Assembly: GCF_013394695.1 (NCBI RefSeq)
Contig: NZ_CP058258.1
Location: 826,001-890,000, forward strand
Reading direction: 5' to 3'
From: Streptococcus sp. oral taxon 061
Lineage (GTDB): Bacteria; Bacillota; Bacilli; Lactobacillales; Streptococcaceae
Length of the DNA stretch: 64,000 nt
Numbering within the stretch: the stretch's first letter is position 1; every line of letters starts with the position of its first letter. The position numbers and the translations under genes were made by a program. A model generated the notes under the pieces. It saw only the letters and a program-made list of their open reading frames with translations, had not been told where the DNA came from and made no database searches. Below, in pieces: positions 43,091 to 52,494 of the stretch.

Positions 43091-43900
43091 TTACAAAATA
43101 TATTTCTCAATAGCGCGTGCAACGCCCTCTTCTTCATTGCTACTTGTTACATCATCAGCGATAGATTTGACGTAATCACTGGCATTTCCCATAGCAATCC
43201 CAAGACCAGCAAACTCCAACATTTCAATGTCGTTATTAGCATCACCCATGGCCATGATTTCAGAAGGTTTGATATCCAAAATCTCAGCCAAACGAGAAAG
43301 AGCAGAAGCCTTAGTTGTACTGAGTGGCATTGCCTCATAAATCACTGGTTGTGAACGAACACCGCTAAATTTTTGACAAAGTTCTTCAGCGAAACGTTGT
43401 TCAAAGTCATCCGTTTGTTCTTTTGTACCTAAGAACATACCCTGAAACATACGGTACTTACCGCTAGTAGCTTCTTCCAGTGAGATTTCAGTCAGGTCAG
43501 CAAAGACAAGTGTAGCATCATATTGAACGATAGGATTTGGTTTGCCTCCGAGAACGAAGTAGTGTTGCTCGTCAAAGAGAGTCAACTGGACCTCACTCTT
43601 TTCAGCAAGTTCATTCAGGTATTCGATGTCAGATTTGCTAAGTTCCCGCCAGTCAACAAGGCCCCAGTCACTGGTTTGGTGGGTAGAACATCCATTATTG
43701 ACGATGACGTATTCATTCTGCAAATCAAGACCTAGTTTTTTATAGTAGGGAAGAACTCCAAAGAGAGGACGACCAGTACATAGAACCAGTTTAACACCTT
43801 TTTCGATAGCCTTATGAATAGCATCAATATGAGCCTGAGGAATTTCCTTGGCTTCGTTGAGAAGAGTACCATCCATATCTAGGGCAAGTAATTTAATCAT
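43091..43900 (-). CDS. Cof-type HAD-IIB sugar phosphatase (YidA-like)
   Basis: The 269-residue protein has HAD motif I DMDGTLLN at residues 8-15, motif II region VLCTGRP, and motifs III/IV in MAMGDANNDIEML with the large C2B cap between. Cof-type phosphatases dephosphorylate sugar phosphates or nucleotides; the substrate is not predictable. Convergent with the SemiSWEET gene. Confidence 0.92.
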   Translation of the reverse strand: MIKLLALDMDGTLLNEAKEIPQAHIDAIHKAIEKGVKLVLCTGRPLFGVLPYYKKLGLDLQNEYVIVNNGCSTHQTSDWGLVDWRELSKSDIEYLNELAEKSEVQLTLFDEQHYFVLGGKPNPIVQYDATLVFADLTEISLEEATSGKYRMFQGMFLGTKEQTDDFEQRFAEELCQKFSGVRSQPVIYEAMPLSTTKASALSRLAEILDIKPSEIMAMGDANNDIEMLEFAGLGIAMGNASDYVKSIADDVTSSNEEEGVARAIEKYIL

Positions 43901-43929
43901 AGTATTTCCTTTTTACGTGTTTTGCCTAT

Positions 43930-43938
43930 ATTATAGCA
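43930..43938 (-). promoter_or_regulatory. Promoter of the Cof-type phosphatase gene
   Basis: Extended -10 TGCTATAAT on the minus strand, 30 bp before the start codon. Confidence 0.6.
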
Positions 43939-44082
43939 TATTTTGAGGCAAATAAGTCTAAAGCTAAGTGAAATGCCATTTCTTTTTAGGATTTTTACTA
44001 GATAGATAACAAAAATATGATATACTAAATTTGCGAGCGTTTAATATTATAGAGTAAAGTATAAAAAAGCAGAGGTCTTATC

Positions 44083-44223
44083 ATGAAAAGAAGAACAGTA
44101 CAGATTTTACTAGCCTTGTTTCTAATCATTTATAGGAAGACTTGGTTTTGGTGGATTTTTAATCACTTTACAGCTAGATTTGTAGCTGCTAGTCGAGAAT
44201 TTTTCAAATTCTTGCTTTTTTAG
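44083..44223 (+). pseudogene. Decayed N-terminus of a CPBP-family membrane protease gene
   Basis: An ATG with promoter (TGATATACT at 44018-44026) and AGAGG site opens MKRRTVQILLALFLIIY, a normal first membrane span. The frame then degenerates and stops at 44221. The following sequence in frame 3 (from 44193) encodes a hydrophobic segment leading directly into the CPBP domain. One or more small indels between about 44130 and 44200 have split the gene. Confidence 0.65.
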
Positions 44224-44246
44224 AGTTTATCGTTATTCTTCTAGCT

Positions 44247-44753
44247 ATGCTATATTTACTAGTATTCGAAGGTAGAAAAATGCTTGAGTTGAAGTGGAAA
44301 TGGAGATATCCAGTTTATTTGCTTCTTGCTTATGGAGTCAGTTATCTTTCAGATATTGTGTTTTCTTTTTTAACCCCAGCAACGTTCAATCAAATCGCTT
44401 TAAATGAATTGACTGAGATGACAGGGCGACAAGAGTTACCTTATCTTTTACTTATTGTTTGTCTGCTAGGACCAATTACAGAAGAATTGGTATATCGAGG
44501 AGTTCTGATGAATACATTTTTGAAAGATTCACCTTGGTATGGAGATGTTTTACTATCAGCCTGTGTCTTTGGCTATGTGCATGTTTCTGATGGTATAACA
44601 CCACTTGCCTTTTTCACCTATGCAAGCGGAGGAGCGATTGTAGCATTCCTCTACCGAAAAACTCACTCTCTCTATTATCCCATTTTGCTCCATATCATGA
44701 TTAATATTGCTGCATTTTGGGAATTATGGGTACTCTTGTTTTCTGGTAGGTAA
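44247..44753 (+). CDS. CPBP intramembrane metalloprotease, N-terminally broken
   Basis: The 168-residue open part keeps the catalytic motifs: EELVYRGVL (EExxxR), FGYVHVS (FxxxH) and HIMINIAAF. CPBP (Abi) proteins process prenylated or bacteriocin-linked substrates or protect from bacteriocins. No Shine-Dalgarno is visible at the ATG at 44247, and the first membrane span is now in another frame, so the gene is probably inactive or reduced. A terminator follows. Confidence 0.72.
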   Translation: MLYLLVFEGRKMLELKWKWRYPVYLLLAYGVSYLSDIVFSFLTPATFNQIALNELTEMTGRQELPYLLLIVCLLGPITEELVYRGVLMNTFLKDSPWYGDVLLSACVFGYVHVSDGITPLAFFTYASGGAIVAFLYRKTHSLYYPILLHIMINIAAFWELWVLLFSGR

Positions 44754-44758
44754 ATACT

Positions 44759-44787
44759 AAAAAGTCGGAGTTTATTCCGACTTTTTT
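44759..44787 (+). terminator. Terminator after the CPBP gene
   Basis: AAAAAGTCGGA / TCCGACTTTTTT. Confidence 0.9.
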
Positions 44788-44842
44788 GATATGGGACAGG
44801 TTAAAATTAGGGCTTTATATCAATCTGTTTTGACTTAAAAAA

Positions 44843-44851
44843 TGATATAAT
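44843..44851 (+). promoter_or_regulatory. rexBA promoter (extended -10)
   Basis: TGATATAAT. The predicted start of transcription is about 44858, two bases before the upstream ATG at 44860, which argues for the inner start of rexB. Confidence 0.6.
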
Positions 44852-44883
44852 AAAAGGTAATGACAAAAACAAATGAGGCAGAG

Positions 44884-47800
44884 ATGAAACTACTTTATAC
44901 CGATACTCGGACTTCTTTGACAGAAATCCTAACCAAGGAGGCTCAAGGACTAGTTGACCAAGGCAAACGAGTCTTTTATATCGCCCCTAACTCTCTTTCT
45001 TTTGAAAAGGAACGCGCCGTGCTAGAGTGCTTGAGTCAGCAGGCTTCTTTTGCGATCACAGTCACGCGCTTTGCTCAAATGGCTCGTTATTTGGTTTTAA
45101 ACGATATACCCGCGAAGTCAAATCTCGATGATATTGGTCTGGGTATGGCTTTCTATAAATGTTTGTCTGAGATAGACGCTAAGGATTTGCGTGTTTACGG
45201 GGCTATTAAGCAAGATCCGCAATTCATCGAACAACTGATTGAGATTTATCATGAAATGACAACTGCGAAGATGAGCTTTTTGGATTTAGAAAGTCTATCT
45301 GACGCTGATAAACGTTTTGATTTACTCTTGATTTTTGAAAAGGTAGCAGCTTATCTCAATCAATGTCAAGTTTCGCAAGGGAGTCCATTAACCTATCTGA
45401 TCAATGCTATCGAAGAAAATAAAGTAAGCAGTGATTTTAGTCAGATTGCCTTAGTCATTGATGGTTTTACTCGTTTTTCTGCGGAAGAGGAACACCTAGT
45501 GGATCTACTTTATCGTAAGGGTGTTGAGATTGTTATTGGTGTTTATGCGACTAAAAAAGCTTATACAAGTCCTTTTATTGAAGGCAACCTCTATCAAGCC
45601 AGTGTTGAGTTTTTACGTCAGTTAGCTTTTAAATATCAGACCAAGGCAGAAGACGCATGTCAAGAACATAAAAATGTTGATGCTTTTGCCAAGGCTTCAA
45701 AATTACTGGAAAGTGCTTATGATTATTCTGAAATCAGTTTGGAAGTGGATGCTAAGGATAGAGAAGACTTGCAAATCTGGTCTTGTCTGACACAAAAAGA
45801 AGAGCTGGAGCTAGTTGCTCGCAGCATTCGCCAGAAATTGCACCAAGAACCAGAACTGAGTTATAAGAATTTTCGTATTCTACTAGGAGATGTAGAGTCC
45901 TATAAACTGTCCTTGCAGACAATTTTTAATCAATATCAGATTCCCTTCTATTTGGGTAAGAGTGAGTCTATGGCTCATCATCCTTTGTCTCAATTCGTAG
46001 AATCCATCGGACGTCTCAAACGTTACTATTTCCGTCAGGAAGATTTGATTAATCTCTTACGAACCGGCTTATATACCGACCTTAGTCAAGAGGAAATCGA
46101 TAGTTTTGAGCAATATCTTCGTTATCTAGGCATTGATGGTCTCTCTAGTTTTAAACAAGAGTTTACAAAAAATCATCGTGAAAAATTTGATTTGGTCAAA
46201 TTAAATGAGCTTCGTGTTCGCATTGTAAGCCCACTAGAAACTCTATTATCCAGTCGTAAACAAAAGTCTGAAAATATCCTTGCAAAATGGAAGAACTTTT
46301 TGAAGGATTCCTTTGTGACTAAGCAACTGCAAATCTTCTCTGCAACAATGGAAGTGGCGGAACAAGAAAGACAAGAGGAGGTCTGGAAGGCTTTTTGTCA
46401 TGTCATGGAGCAATTTGCAACTGTATTTGAAAGTTCTCAGGTCACTTTGGATGATTTCTTGGCTCTTCTTCATTCAGGAATGTCCTTATCAAATTATCGT
46501 ACGATCCCAGCAACGGTAGATACTGTTCTGGTGCAAAGTTATGATTTGATTGCGCCTTTGACAGCTGATTACATCTATGCACTTGGCTTAACTCAAGATC
46601 ACTTGCCTAAAATTGCTCAAAACACTAGTTTATTGAGCGATGAAGAAAGGGAAGTGCTGAACCGAGCAACCCAAGAAGGTTCTCAATTACTGATTGCAAG
46701 TCAAGAAAACCTCAAGAAAAATCGCTACACCATGCTTTCTTTGGTCAACTCTGCTAAGAAGCAATTAGTCTTATCAGCGCCAAGTTTACTCAATGAAAAT
46801 GAGAGTAAAGAGTCGGTTTATCTGAAAGAATTACAGGATTTTGGTTTTAGCAAGATTGAAAAGAGAATTGATCGAAAAAACCTATCAAAGGATGATATTG
46901 GTTCTTATCACAGTCTTTTGTCTAGTCTTGTTGCCTATCATCAGCAAGGTGAGATGGAGACAAGTGAACAAGACTTAACCTTTGTTAAAGTTTTAGCTCG
47001 TGTTATGGGGAGAAAGTTGGAAGACCAAGGTTTAGAAAATCCAGTCCTGCCTACAAGTCCACGAAGTAAGACTTTAGCAGCAGATACTTTAGATGCCTTG
47101 TATCCTCAAAACCAAGATTTTTATCTATCAACTTCGGGATTAACGGAGTTTTATCGAAATGAATATAGTTATTACCTTCGTTATGTCTTAGGCTTGCAGG
47201 AAGAATTGCGTCTCCGTCCTGATGCACGAAGTCACGGGAATTTCTTGCATCGTATTTTTGAACGAGCAATGAAACTTCCAACTAATGAATCTTTTGACCG
47301 ACGTTTAGAACAAGCCATTTCTGAAACTAGTCAGGAAAGAGAGTTTCAAGCTATTTATCAAGAAAGTTTAGAAGCTCAATTCACCAAGGAAGTTCTTTTG
47401 GATGTTGCGCGTGCAACAGGTCGCATCCTTCGTCACAATTCTGAGATTGAAACGATTCAAGAAGAGGCAGTCTTTGGTGGCAAGGAACAAGCCTTTGTTC
47501 AGTTAGATAACGGCAGAAATGTCTATGTCCGTGGGAAAGTTGACCGTATCGATCGATTAAAGACCAGTGAAGCTATTGGTGTTGTAGACTACAAATCTTC
47601 TCTAACTCAATTTAACTTTCCTCTCTTTTTTAACGGTCTAAACTCACAATTGCCAACATACTTGGCTGCTCTTAAGAAAGAAGGAAATAAAGATTTCTTT
47701 GGAGCTATGTATTTAGTGATGGCTGAACCGATTCAGTCCTTACAAGCCAATAAAACTCTTTCAAAGGCTTTAGCAGAAACGACTAAGAGTATGAAATATC

Positions 47801-48135
47801 AAGGGCTATTTCTCGAAAAAGAGATAACGAACCTTGGGGAACTTTACAATAAAAACAAGACCTATCAGTTGTCTGATGAGGAATTCCAGTTATTACTGGA
47901 CTACAACGCCCTTATCTACAAAAAGGCAGCAGAGAAGATTTTATCTGGCCAATTTGCTATCAATCCATACACAGAAGACGGAAGAAGTATTACCCCATAT
48001 GTTCAACAATATCAAGCTATTACAGGATTTGAAGCCAATTACCATCTAGGTCAAGCTAGATTCTTAGATAAGGTTGCTAAGAGTAATGACAAGGAAGCTT
48101 GGTTTAATAAAATTAGAGAGGAGTTGGAACGATGA
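44884..48135 (+). CDS. rexB: ATP-dependent nuclease subunit RexB (AddB-type)
   Basis: The protein is 1083 residues from [12 protein letters not shown]. The ATG at 44884 has GAGG five bases before it; an in-frame ATG at 44860 sits at the likely transcription start. The C-terminal RecB-type nuclease has GKVDRIDR and GVVDYKSS. No Walker A is visible and the last half has no cysteine, so the AddB iron-sulfur staple is absent. RexAB processes double-strand ends and recognises Chi. The stop overlaps rexA (ATGA). Confidence 0.94.
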   Translation: MKLLYTDTRTSLTEILTKEAQGLVDQGKRVFYIAPNSLSFEKERAVLECLSQQASFAITVTRFAQMARYLVLNDIPAKSNLDDIGLGMAFYKCLSEIDAKDLRVYGAIKQDPQFIEQLIEIYHEMTTAKMSFLDLESLSDADKRFDLLLIFEKVAAYLNQCQVSQGSPLTYLINAIEENKVSSDFSQIALVIDGFTRFSAEEEHLVDLLYRKGVEIVIGVYATKKAYTSPFIEGNLYQASVEFLRQLAFKYQTKAEDACQEHKNVDAFAKASKLLESAYDYSEISLEVDAKDREDLQIWSCLTQKEELELVARSIRQKLHQEPELSYKNFRILLGDVESYKLSLQTIFNQYQIPFYLGKSESMAHHPLSQFVESIGRLKRYYFRQEDLINLLRTGLYTDLSQEEIDSFEQYLRYLGIDGLSSFKQEFTKNHREKFDLVKLNELRVRIVSPLETLLSSRKQKSENILAKWKNFLKDSFVTKQLQIFSATMEVAEQERQEEVWKAFCHVMEQFATVFESSQVTLDDFLALLHSGMSLSNYRTIPATVDTVLVQSYDLIAPLTADYIYALGLTQDHLPKIAQNTSLLSDEEREVLNRATQEGSQLLIASQENLKKNRYTMLSLVNSAKKQLVLSAPSLLNENESKESVYLKELQDFGFSKIEKRIDRKNLSKDDIGSYHSLLSSLVAYHQQGEMETSEQDLTFVKVLARVMGRKLEDQGLENPVLPTSPRSKTLAADTLDALYPQNQDFYLSTSGLTEFYRNEYSYYLRYVLGLQEELRLRPDARSHGNFLHRIFERAMKLPTNESFDRRLEQAISETSQEREFQAIYQESLEAQFTKEVLLDVARATGRILRHNSEIETIQEEAVFGGKEQAFVQLDNGRNVYVRGKVDRIDRLKTSEAIGVVDYKSSLTQFNFPLFFNGLNSQLPTYLAALKKEGNKDFFGAMYLVMAEPIQSLQANKTLSKALAETTKSMKYQGLFLEKEITNLGELYNKNKTYQLSDEEFQLLLDYNALIYKKAAEKILSGQFAINPYTEDGRSITPYVQQYQAITGFEANYHLGQARFLDKVAKSNDKEAWFNKIREELER

Positions 48136-51100
48136 AATTTTTATCCCAAGAAGAGGTTGAAGAGTTGCAAGTAGCAGAAGCTCATTCTGACAAGAAACCA
48201 AAGAAAACCGCTGAGCAAATTCAAGCTATCTACAGTTCTGGTAAAAACATTCTGGTTTCAGCATCAGCTGGCTCAGGAAAAACCTTTGTCATGGCTGAAC
48301 GAATTCTTGATCAACTAGCGCGTGGAGTAGAAATTCGCCAACTCTTTATTTCAACCTTTACGGTAAAGGCAGCCACCGAGTTAAAAGAACGCTTGGAAAA
48401 GAAAATCAGCCAACAAATCCAAGAGACTCAAAATTTGGAGCTAAAAAAACATCTTGGAAGACAATTAGCTGATTTACCAAACGCTGCCATCGGAACTATG
48501 GACTCTTTTACTCAGAAGTTCCTGGCTAAACATGGTTATCTGATTGACCTCGCCCCAAACTTTCGGATTCTTGAGAATGAAAGTGAACAACTTCTCTTAA
48601 AAAATGAGGTTTTTCGACAAGTTTTTGAAAGTCATTACCAAGACAAGGAGAAAGATGATTTTAGTCGATTGGTCAAGAACTTTGCTGGTAGGAGTAAAGA
48701 TGCGCGTGGACTACGTAAACAGGTCTATATGATTTATGATTTTTTGCAATCTACTAGCAATCCTCAGGCTTGGCTAGAGGAATCTTTCCTAAAAGGTTTT
48801 GAAAAGGCTGATTTTACAGTTGCTAAAGAAAACCTTGTAGACGATATAAAGGAGAAACTCTGGAATTTAGAAAGCTTTTTCCGTTACCATTTGGATAATG
48901 ATGCCAAGGAATTTGGTAAAGCAGCTTATTTAGAATCTGTTCAACAAGTTCTTGATGAAATCGGAGCTTTAACCAACGAATCAACTTTTAATCAATACCA
49001 AGAAGTTTTAGAACGAGTTGTTAGTATCTCTAAGGATAAGGGAGGTCGTGCTCTTACAAATGCTAGTCGTAAGGCCGAACTGCAAGACTTGAAAGAAACC
49101 TACAACCAAGAGAGAAAAGCAAAATTTGAGAAGCTGATTGCACTCAATGATCAAATCACTTTACTAAAATTCCAGGAAGAGTATCATCAAGAGTCCTGGG
49201 ACTTGGCAAAGACATTCCAAGTGTTCATGAGAGATTTTGTTGATGCCTATCGACAACGAAAACGCGAAGAAAATGCCTTCGAATTTGCTGATATTAGCCA
49301 CTATACCATTGAGATTTTGGAAAACTTCCCACAGGTTCGTCAAGAGTATCAGGAACGCTTCCATGAAGTCATGGTTGATGAGTACCAAGATACCAACCAT
49401 ATCCAGGAAAGAATGCTAGAACTCCTCTCAAACGGTCATAATCGTTTTATGGTGGGTGACATTAAGCAGTCTATTTATCGTTTTAGACAGGCAGATCCCC
49501 AAATCTTCAATGAAAAATTCCACAGCTTTGCTCAGGATGGCAAAGAAGGTCAGTTAATACTGCTCAAGGAAAACTTCCGTAGTAGTTCTGAAGTTCTTGA
49601 TGCTACGAACGATGTCTTTAAGCATCTCATGGATGAGGAAGTTGGAGAGATATCTTATGACGGCATGCATCAACTTGTTTTCGGATATACTGATTTACAG
49701 CCAGATTCAGAAAACAAGGCAGAAGTCCTCTTGTATGATAAGGATGTTGACAGTGATTCTAAGGATGAGGAAGAGTTTTCGACCAACAAACTGACTGGTG
49801 AAATGCGAATGGTCATTAAGGAGATATTGCATCTTCATAATGATAAAGGGGTTCCTTTCAATGACATGGCTCTCTTAACTGCCAGCAGAAGTCGGAATGA
49901 CCAGGTATTACTTGCCTTGTCTGAGTATGGGATTCCAGTCAAGACAGATGGCGCTCAAGCAAACTATTTGCAATCCCTAGAAGTCCAGGTGATGTTGGAT
50001 ACTCTTCGTGTCATCCACAACCCTCTTCAAGACTTTGCTTTGGTTGCTCTAATGAAATCTCCGATGTTTAGCTTCGATGAGGATGAATTGGCTCGTCTAG
50101 CTCTTCAAAATTCTGAGGATAAGGTTCAAGAGAACTTTTATGAAAAACTAGTCAATGCTCAAGCAAAAACTAGTATCCAAAAGGATTTAATAAAATCTGA
50201 ACTCCATAAAAAGCTTAACCTTTTCTTGGAAACTGTTAATTCTTGGCGTTTGTTCTCAAAAACTCATTCGCTTTATGACCTTATTTGGAAAATCTATAGT
50301 GAACGTTTCTATTATGATTATGTTGGTGCTTTGCCAAATGGTCAGGCTAGACAGGCCAACCTTTATGCCCTAGCCCTACGAGCTGACCAGTTTGAAAAGA
50401 GTAATTTTAAAGGCTTATCACGTTTCATAACTATGATTGATCAAGTCTTGGAAGCCAAGCATGACCTTGCCAGCGTCACTGTAGCTCCACCTAAGGATGC
50501 TGTGGAGCTTATGAGTATTCATAAGAGTAAGGGACTTGAGTTCCCTTATGTCTTTATTCTCAATATTGATCAGCAATTTAACAAGCAAGATTCCATGTCT
50601 GAAGTCATCCTAAGTCGAAAAAATGGCCTAGGTCTTAAGTATGTGGCTAGAGTAGCTACAAATGCAAAAGAGGAATATCTTCCATCATCGATTAAGTTAT
50701 CTATCCCAAGCTTGACTTATACTCAAAATGAGGAAGAGCTGCAATTAGCAAGCTATTCTGAGTTGATGCGTTTACTTTATGTAGCCATGACTCGTGCTGA
50801 GAAAAAACTCTATCTAGTCGGAAAGGGATCAAGGGAAAAGTTGGAGTCTAAAGAATACCTGACAAATGGGCAAGGTCTCCTAACACGTCAAACCAGGTTA
50901 GATGCTCAAAATTTCCAGGACTGGATTTGGGCAATCTATCAAGCTTTTTCTAAAGAGGACTTACACTTTAGTGTTCGTTTCGAGGGTGAAGAACAACTGA
51001 CAGAAGAAGCTATCGGTAAATTGGAAACTAAAAGCCAGCTCCAAGATCTTTCTCAGACAAGTAACCGTCAGTCTGATACCATTAAGGAAGCTTTAGAAAT

Positions 51101-51782
51101 GCTGAAAGAAGTGGAAGTGTATAATGAAATCCATCGTGCAGCAATCAATCTCCCAAGTGTTCAGACCCCAAGCCAGATTAAGAAGTTTTATGAACCAGTC
51201 ATGGATATGGAAGGTGTAGTAGTAGCTGGTCAAAGTAAACCAAAAGAAAATACTATTCAGTTTGAACTCCCAGACTTCTCCAAGACAGAAAAAGTCACTA
51301 GAGCTGAAATTGGTAGTGCTACCCATGAACTCATGCAGCGAATCAATCTTGATAAGGAACCTAAATTAGAAACTTTAACGGTGGCTTTAGAGCAAGTGCA
51401 AGCAAGCCCTGCTGTTAAAGATAAAGTTAATCTTAATAAAATCTTGTCTTTCTTTGATACAGCTCTTGGTCAAGAGATTCTTAAAAATCAAGATAAACTT
51501 TATCGAGAACAACCCTTCTCTATGTTAAAAAGAGATGCTAAGAGTCAGGAAGACTTTGTTGTCCGTGGAATTTTAGATGGTTATCTAGTTTATGAGGATA
51601 AAATTGTTCTTTTTGACTACAAGACAGATCATTATGAATATCCAAGTCAACTGATTGAACGTTATAGAGGTCAATTATCTCTATATGCAGAAGCCTTATC
51701 CCGTTCTTATCAAATAGACAAGGTTGAAAAATATCTGATTTTGCTTGGCAAAGATATGGTTGAAGTGGTCGAGGTGAACTAA
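48132..51782 (+). CDS. rexA: ATP-dependent helicase/nuclease subunit RexA (AddA-type)
   Basis: The 1216-residue protein has Walker [13 protein letters not shown] (about residue 40-52), Walker [13 protein letters not shown], motif [15 protein letters not shown], motif [16 protein letters not shown] and motif [15 protein letters not shown]-terminal RecB-like nuclease follows, with [14 protein letters not shown] (catalytic D and K). It is the motor and one nuclease of the RexAB recombination machine. Confidence 0.97.
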   Translation: MKFLSQEEVEELQVAEAHSDKKPKKTAEQIQAIYSSGKNILVSASAGSGKTFVMAERILDQLARGVEIRQLFISTFTVKAATELKERLEKKISQQIQETQNLELKKHLGRQLADLPNAAIGTMDSFTQKFLAKHGYLIDLAPNFRILENESEQLLLKNEVFRQVFESHYQDKEKDDFSRLVKNFAGRSKDARGLRKQVYMIYDFLQSTSNPQAWLEESFLKGFEKADFTVAKENLVDDIKEKLWNLESFFRYHLDNDAKEFGKAAYLESVQQVLDEIGALTNESTFNQYQEVLERVVSISKDKGGRALTNASRKAELQDLKETYNQERKAKFEKLIALNDQITLLKFQEEYHQESWDLAKTFQVFMRDFVDAYRQRKREENAFEFADISHYTIEILENFPQVRQEYQERFHEVMVDEYQDTNHIQERMLELLSNGHNRFMVGDIKQSIYRFRQADPQIFNEKFHSFAQDGKEGQLILLKENFRSSSEVLDATNDVFKHLMDEEVGEISYDGMHQLVFGYTDLQPDSENKAEVLLYDKDVDSDSKDEEEFSTNKLTGEMRMVIKEILHLHNDKGVPFNDMALLTASRSRNDQVLLALSEYGIPVKTDGAQANYLQSLEVQVMLDTLRVIHNPLQDFALVALMKSPMFSFDEDELARLALQNSEDKVQENFYEKLVNAQAKTSIQKDLIKSELHKKLNLFLETVNSWRLFSKTHSLYDLIWKIYSERFYYDYVGALPNGQARQANLYALALRADQFEKSNFKGLSRFITMIDQVLEAKHDLASVTVAPPKDAVELMSIHKSKGLEFPYVFILNIDQQFNKQDSMSEVILSRKNGLGLKYVARVATNAKEEYLPSSIKLSIPSLTYTQNEEELQLASYSELMRLLYVAMTRAEKKLYLVGKGSREKLESKEYLTNGQGLLTRQTRLDAQNFQDWIWAIYQAFSKEDLHFSVRFEGEEQLTEEAIGKLETKSQLQDLSQTSNRQSDTIKEALEMLKEVEVYNEIHRAAINLPSVQTPSQIKKFYEPVMDMEGVVVAGQSKPKENTIQFELPDFSKTEKVTRAEIGSATHELMQRINLDKEPKLETLTVALEQVQASPAVKDKVNLNKILSFFDTALGQEILKNQDKLYREQPFSMLKRDAKSQEDFVVRGILDGYLVYEDKIVLFDYKTDHYEYPSQLIERYRGQLSLYAEALSRSYQIDKVEKYLILLGKDMVEVVEVN

Positions 51783-51788
51783 TCTTGT

Positions 51789-51820
51789 AAAAACTATTGT
51801 CATACTTGACAGTAGTTTTT
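51789..51820 (+). terminator. rexBA terminator
   Basis: AAAAACTAtTGTCA / TGACAgTAGTTTTT with one mismatch. Confidence 0.85.
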
Positions 51821-51872
51821 ATTTATTTTCAGTTATGGTATACTAGTTGCAGAAAAGGATGTAAAAGAATCT

Positions 51873-52370
51873 ATGTCAAAAGAAATCGATATTGAATATT
51901 ATCATCAATTAGCGCTACAAAAACAAAAGGAACACAGAAAATTTCTAGGAAACCTAAAGAAGAAAGCTCCTAAAAATTTGGATAAGATTGCACTTGAGAT
52001 TCACCAAGAGGTTTTTGAGGAAATTGATTGTACAGCCTGTGCCAATTGTTGTAAAACTCTTGGTCCTGACTTTAAAGAAGCTGATATAACTCGCATTGCC
52101 AAGTACTTTAAAATGAAATTACCAGCCTTCGAAGACGAATTTCTCCAAGTTGATGAAGACGGTGATAAGGTCTTTAAGTCAATGCCATGTCCATTTCTAG
52201 GTGACGATAATCTATGTTCTATATATGATGTTCGTCCTAAGGCTTGTAGAGAATTTCCACATACCGACCGAAAAAAGATTTATCAAATCAATAATCTGAC
52301 TATCAAAAACACTTTAACCTGTCCTGCGGCCTATCTCTTCGTTGAGAAATTAAGAGAAAAAACCGAATGA
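51873..52370 (+). CDS. YkgJ-family cysteine-cluster protein
   Basis: The 165-residue protein has CTACANCCKTLG and CPFLGDDNLCSIYDVRPKAC, the cysteine pattern of the YkgJ/UPF0153 family, thought to bind a metal ion or iron-sulfur cluster. Function is unknown. It has its own unit after rexBA, with GATGTAAAAG a poor ribosome site. Confidence 0.88.
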   Translation: MSKEIDIEYYHQLALQKQKEHRKFLGNLKKKAPKNLDKIALEIHQEVFEEIDCTACANCCKTLGPDFKEADITRIAKYFKMKLPAFEDEFLQVDEDGDKVFKSMPCPFLGDDNLCSIYDVRPKACREFPHTDRKKIYQINNLTIKNTLTCPAAYLFVEKLREKTE

Positions 52371-52393
52371 AGGAGTCTTTATTAGGTAATTGT

Positions 52394-52422
52394 TTGTCAA
52401 TTAAGCGTTTACATGGTATAAT
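52394..52422 (+). promoter_or_regulatory. Promoter of the PDPEPT-stalk adhesin with cre-like site in the spacer
   Basis: TTGTCA (52394-52399), 17-bp spacer, TATAAT (52417-52422). The spacer contains ATTAAGCGTTTACA (52400-52413), which fits the CcpA-site consensus at 12 of 14 positions, so carbon-catabolite control is likely. Confidence 0.65.
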
Positions 52423-52494
52423 GTATGTGAAAAAATTATCAATCTATCGGATTTTGCTTATGCATGATCCCTTTCATATAAGGAGAAAAAGTGA

